NCBI GenBank assembly: GCA_019925105.1
Contig: JAHGAU010000008.1
Span: forward strand, 496,001-560,000
Direction: 5' to 3'
Source of the DNA: Niebla homalea
Taxonomy: Eukaryota > Ascomycota > Lecanoromycetes > Lecanorales > Ramalinaceae
DNA: 64,000 nt
Below the pieces are notes generated by a model, which worked only from the letters and a program-made list of their open reading frames with translations, was not told the origin of the DNA and searched no databases. Both the position numbers and the translations under genes were made by a program. Of the stretch, positions 59,427-64,000 are shown piece by piece; position 1 is the stretch's first letter; every line of letters begins with the position of its first letter.

Positions 59427-62400
59427 TTTTAATTCTTCTTCTTTATTAAAGAAAAAACTTAACGTTACCGTTATAATAGATATTTAATTAACTTAACGAA
59501 CCTTAAAATAGGATAATAATATTCGCTTTTTAATTAAGAATCCCTTTATTATAATTAAATAAATTAAAATAACGGAGCGTTATTATAATATTACGGCTTA
59601 ATAAACTTAACTTTTAGAATTATAATTTAAAGTTAACCGGCTTAAAACTAAAAATCGTATTTATTAAGAGTATATATTTAATTATATTAATACGTAATAT
59701 AAGGATTTACGTTCCGGGATTCTTCCTTACGTTAATTTTATTATTAAGTTTTATACCGATAACGTACCGTTAATAGCTTTTATCTTACCTTATAAGGGTA
59801 AATCCTTTTATCCGGAAAAACTTAAATTATATTAAAATAAGTCTAAAAGTAAATATTAAACGTAATTTATTAACTTAACAAGATAATTTATATTTTATTT
59901 TAAGTATTTCCTTATTAAGAAAAAAAAGATAATTTTTTATTTAAAGTTTATTTCTTATAAAATCTTTAACTTATTAAATAAGGAAATTAATAAAATAAGC
60001 TATTAAGAACTTAAAGATAAGTTTTTAAATTTAATAATTAATCTAGAGAACCGTTAACTTACTTATTATAAATAATTTAAAAATATTAAATAACGCTTTA
60101 ATTAAAAAATAATATAATTCCGTAATACTTTAAAAACTATAAAAAAGGACTTATTATTATTATTAAATAAATTTTATATTTATATATTCTTTATAAAGCT
60201 TTTATTAAAACTTAAAATTAAAATCCTTATAATTAATAAAATATTAAGAACCTGGGACGATATTATAACGGTGGTAATTATATAAAAGAATAATTTAAAA
60301 CGTATTATTAATAATAATTAAAAAGTTAATAAAAGTAAATCCCTTAAAAATAAGGTATTTAAATTTAATTTTAACGGCTTAAAGCTGATATATACCCTTA
60401 TTAAAACTGATTCTTATAATTAAAAGCGTAAAATTATACTTAAAAACTCTAACGTTACCCTTAAAGTAAATAAGAACGTTAAATATTATATATATTATAA
60501 AAAGGGTTATTATATATTTAATTACTTTACCGTTTTATAAAATAAGGTTTTAATAATAAACGTAAAATCCCGTAAAAAGGATAATATATTAAAAAACGAT
60601 AAAGCTTTAACGGCGCTTTAAAGTCGGAATTAATAAAGAAATAATTAAAGGTATATCCGGCTTTTATTATTAAGGGTTAAATAAGTTTTTAAGATAATCC
60701 TTAATTATTAAGTTTATTAATTAATATTAAAGCTTAAATAAATTTAATTTTATAAATATATATAATTTAATAAGATTTACAGTTAATCCTTATTATTTTA
60801 CCGTAAATAACTTTCCTTAATAATAAGTAGATCTTTTATTATAATATTTATTAATTATAATATTATTTAATTAATAATTAAAAATAATAAAAGCAGTATA
60901 AGATATTTTTTTACGTTATTAATTAAAAAGGTTTAAACGTAATCCTTAATTTATTAACCTTATATACCTTATAAATAATAATTAATTTAGCGGCGGATAA
61001 ATAATATTTTAAGGTTAATTCTTATAAGTTATAAATTAATAATGTTTATAACTTTAATTAAAGTTTAATAAAGATTAATAAGGTCTTTATAGTCGTTTAC
61101 ATTAACGTAACGATAAAGCGCTTAAAAATATTATAAATCCCTTAAAATAATTTAACGTATATAAATATTATAAAAGATTCTATTAACCGGAGTATTCTAA
61201 GGGAGTTAAATAAATATATAAATATCTTTTCTAATAATATAGTTAATACTTTATTTAAATTAAAATAAAAAAATTACGTTATTAACTTAAACAATAAAAA
61301 GTTATTATATAATTCTTTATATAATTTATCTCGGGTAAAGTTAACGGAACTCCGGCGGTATCTTAAGGATATTATAATCCGGGGTTAAATTCGTTATTTA
61401 ATATTACTTATAAACGCTTTAATCCTTTTTATATTTAAGAAGGACGGCGGCCTTTATTTTTATATTAATTATTATAGGTTAAATATAATTATAATTAAAA
61501 ATCAATATTTATTACCCTTAATTATTAAGACCCTTAACCGGCTAAATAACTTTAAACGGTTTATTAAGTTGGATTTTAAGGATACTTATTACCGGTTACG
61601 GATTAAGTCCGGTAATAAATAAAAGACGGCGTTTTATATACGTTATAATTACTTTAAATATCTTATTATACCGTTTAAGCTAATTAATACCCCAGCGACC
61701 TTTTAAGCTTATATTAACCGTACCCTTATTAACCTTATTGATATAACTTATATAGTTTATTTAAATAATATTTTAATATTTACTAAGAATCCGGCGGATT
61801 ATTAATATTATATTTAATAAGTTTTTAAGCGACTTTATTAATTTTAACTTTACGTTAATTTTAAGAAATATTAATTTAATACTACTTAAGTAAAGTTTTT
61901 AAGGTTTATTATTTTTATTAAAAAGATTTAAATAAATTAGGAACGTATTTAAATTATTAAAAACTAATTTACCTTAAAAACTTACCGGGAAGTATAGGTC
62001 TTTTTAAGCTTTATAAATTTTTATTATCGTTTTATTTATAAGTATTTAAGGATAATTAAGCTTTTAATTAATTTACTTAAGGATAATAAGGAAAAAAAGA
62101 AGGTTAATTTATTAAAATAAAATAATACGGTTAATATAGCGTTCCGCCGGTTTTATAAGATATTTACCAACGCGTTATTATTCCGTTATTTTAACTTAAA
62201 ACGGGGGATATAAGTAAAAACCGATATATTTAACTTTATTATCGTAAATATCTTATTTTAATAATTTAAAAAAAGTTATTAACGCTTAATTATATATTAA
62301 TCTAGAAAAATAACCCTTACTGAATAGAATTATCCAACGTACGATTAAGAGTTCTTTATTATTATTATAACGTTTAAGTAATAACGGTATTATTTAAAAA

Positions 62401-64000
62401 AGAGCCTTAAAGTTATTTAAATATAAATAAATTATAATAACTTTTAAGGGTTTATAAAATAGCCGGTATTAAGCTTATATTAGGTTAAATAAGCCTTAAA
62501 ACTTATTAATTATAACTTTAAAATATTTTATTATTAAAGTAAAATAAACCTTATTAATTTTTTATTGAAACGTTTAAATTATAAAGGAATTTTACCTTTT
62601 AATATTAACTTATTATTTATTTTATAGAATAAGCTCGTACTTTAATCCGATAAGTTAGCGGAACGTTAATAAACGGTAATTATTAATTATTAATTATTAT
62701 TTACTTTAAAAGGTATTTAAATTATTATCCCGTAAAAAAAGATTTAATAATTACTTAAAAAGCCTTATAAGGAATCCAGGTTAATTAAATTATTTATTAA
62801 GGATTTATAGGTTAACGATACGTTTATATATAAGATTAAGGACGATAATATAACGTTAATATATTCTTATTAAAGTTATAATAATATTTAAAAACTCGAT
62901 CTTAATAGCCTTATAACCTATAAAAATTATATATACGTCCCCCGGGATAAAGCGGTTAGAAAAAGGCTAATTAATAAGTATTATAATAACCCGTTAATAA
63001 GTTACTTTAAAGCTGAAAAGATTTATAAGTTCTTGGTCCGTAAATATCACTAAAATAACTTAAAGGCTTAAGTTAATAATTATATTAAAATATACGATAC
63101 TTATTAAAGGATTAAAATACTGCGTTATTACTTTTACGGCGAACTTATTTTACTCTTTTAATTAACTATATTTTAAAAAGAATTTAATATAAACTTTATT
63201 ACCGGCTTACCCGTAAGTAAAATTAAGGGTAATATTTATAATTTAATTTTAATAATTATAAATAAATATATAAAGATATATAAATATTTCTCCGTTATAA
63301 AATAAATTAATACCGTTACGTTAACGGACCTTTTCTTTAAAGAAATTATATTATAATATAATATGCCGGCTAAAATTATAATTAATTAAGGGTTTTTATT
63401 TATTAATAAATTCTAAGGTTTAATATATTATTACGTAAAGATAAAGCGTAAATTAAATATTATTTTTTATTTATAAACGGATAATTAAATAAAGCGTTAA
63501 AATTAAAGCCTTAAATAATATTTAAGGACTTTTACCAGCTTTAAATAAATAAATTAAATAAGGTTATTCCTTTTAACTAAATTTATTTATATAAACTCAG
63601 AATACTTAACTTTAGGCTATAGCCCCTTTATAACGATATATAATTATAATTTAAATATTTATTTTAAACTTAAAAATAAACTTATAAAAAAAAAATATTT
63701 ATAATAAAAGATAAAATTAAAATATTATATAAAATACGATTAATATTAACGGACCGATAACGCCGTATTATTAAATCGACTTAAAAAATATATAATAAGA
63801 AATATAAATTAAAGTTATATAACGTTAATAATTTAATAATATTAAATATTAAAAATCTTAAATTAAAGTAATTAAATAAAAAGCTTACGCCCCGATTTAT
63901 AAGACTTTTTAGAATTAATAATAAAATTAAAATATAAATATACCGTTTATTCCTTTTTATTATTTATTAAATTTATTTTATTATTTATATTTTTCTTTTA
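59055..64000 (+). mobile_element. Ty3/gypsy chromovirus G2, 5' part (cut by window end)
   Basis: The 5' LTR is 59055-59426 (372 bp; one 13 bp unit more than in G1), followed by 4574 bp that align colinearly with G1. RT lies near 61440-61830 and the integrase near 63170-63560, both with stops. The left LTR end (TGTTAGCAGCTAGCGCCATC) is intact and its inner end mutated, as in G1. The 3' LTR must lie about 2.4 kb beyond the window if the copy is complete. Confidence 0.88.

Noticed and set aside
28500..64000. Inserted mitochondrial DNA or centromere-only satellite
   Set aside because: The AT-richness suggested it, but the stretch resolves into nuclear retrotransposons with LTRs, TSDs and gypsy/LINE domain remnants.

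Overview
This is nuclear DNA of a filamentous ascomycete (Pezizomycotina; Dothideomycetes-like, but the sequence does not settle class or species). The evidence is short 48-108 nt introns with GT..AG borders, typical fungal families (vacuolar subtilisin, Rom2/Rgf-type RhoGEF, Cid-type nucleotidyltransferase, dynactin subunit RO10, a highly reducing polyketide synthase), and a very AT-rich compartment whose repeats look mutated by RIP (C-to-T on both strands).

Region 1 (1-17.4 kb) is gene-rich and ordinary. It holds the 3' part of a PRB1/Alp2-type vacuolar serine protease (+), a Rho1 exchange factor (+), a Cid1/CutA-like RNA nucleotidyltransferase (-), an SLC35F/DUF914 transporter (-), dynactin p24 RO10 (+) and an intron-bearing tRNA-Val(AAC) (-).

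Region 2 (17.7-28.0 kb) is a compact polyketide locus: an eight-exon HR-PKS (-; KS-AT-DH-[decayed MT]-ER-KR-ACP, 2463 aa), a divergent FSH1/LovG-like serine hydrolase (+) that could release its product, and a frameshifted hot-dog thioesterase pseudogene (-). The shared 1.1 kb promoter carries repeated GATGCA motifs and a perfect palindrome.

Region 3 (about 28.4-64 kb) has no intact gene. It is a nest of mutated retrotransposons that can be dissected by LTR pairs and target-site duplications (TSDs). A minus-strand Ty3/gypsy chromovirus, here called Y (LTRs 31408-31776 and 56028-56396, TSD CTTAA), has been entered by a 2.1 kb LTR element (X2), a Tad1-like LINE with a 13 bp TSD, a plus-strand chromovirus (G1, TSD TATAA) and a small GC-rich LTR element (Z, TSD TAATC). 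Subtracting these leaves Y at 7.7 kb, the size of G1. A second X copy (X1), older gypsy remnants (W, X3) and a second G copy (G2, cut by the window end) flank the nest.

The most unusual items are element Z and a RIP edge effect. Z has identical 144 bp LTRs, no RIP, an array of short GC hairpins and a tRNA-like Pol III A/B-box unit across its LTR junction. The edge effect is that in every mutated element the outer ends of the LTRs are spared and the inner ends are mutated.
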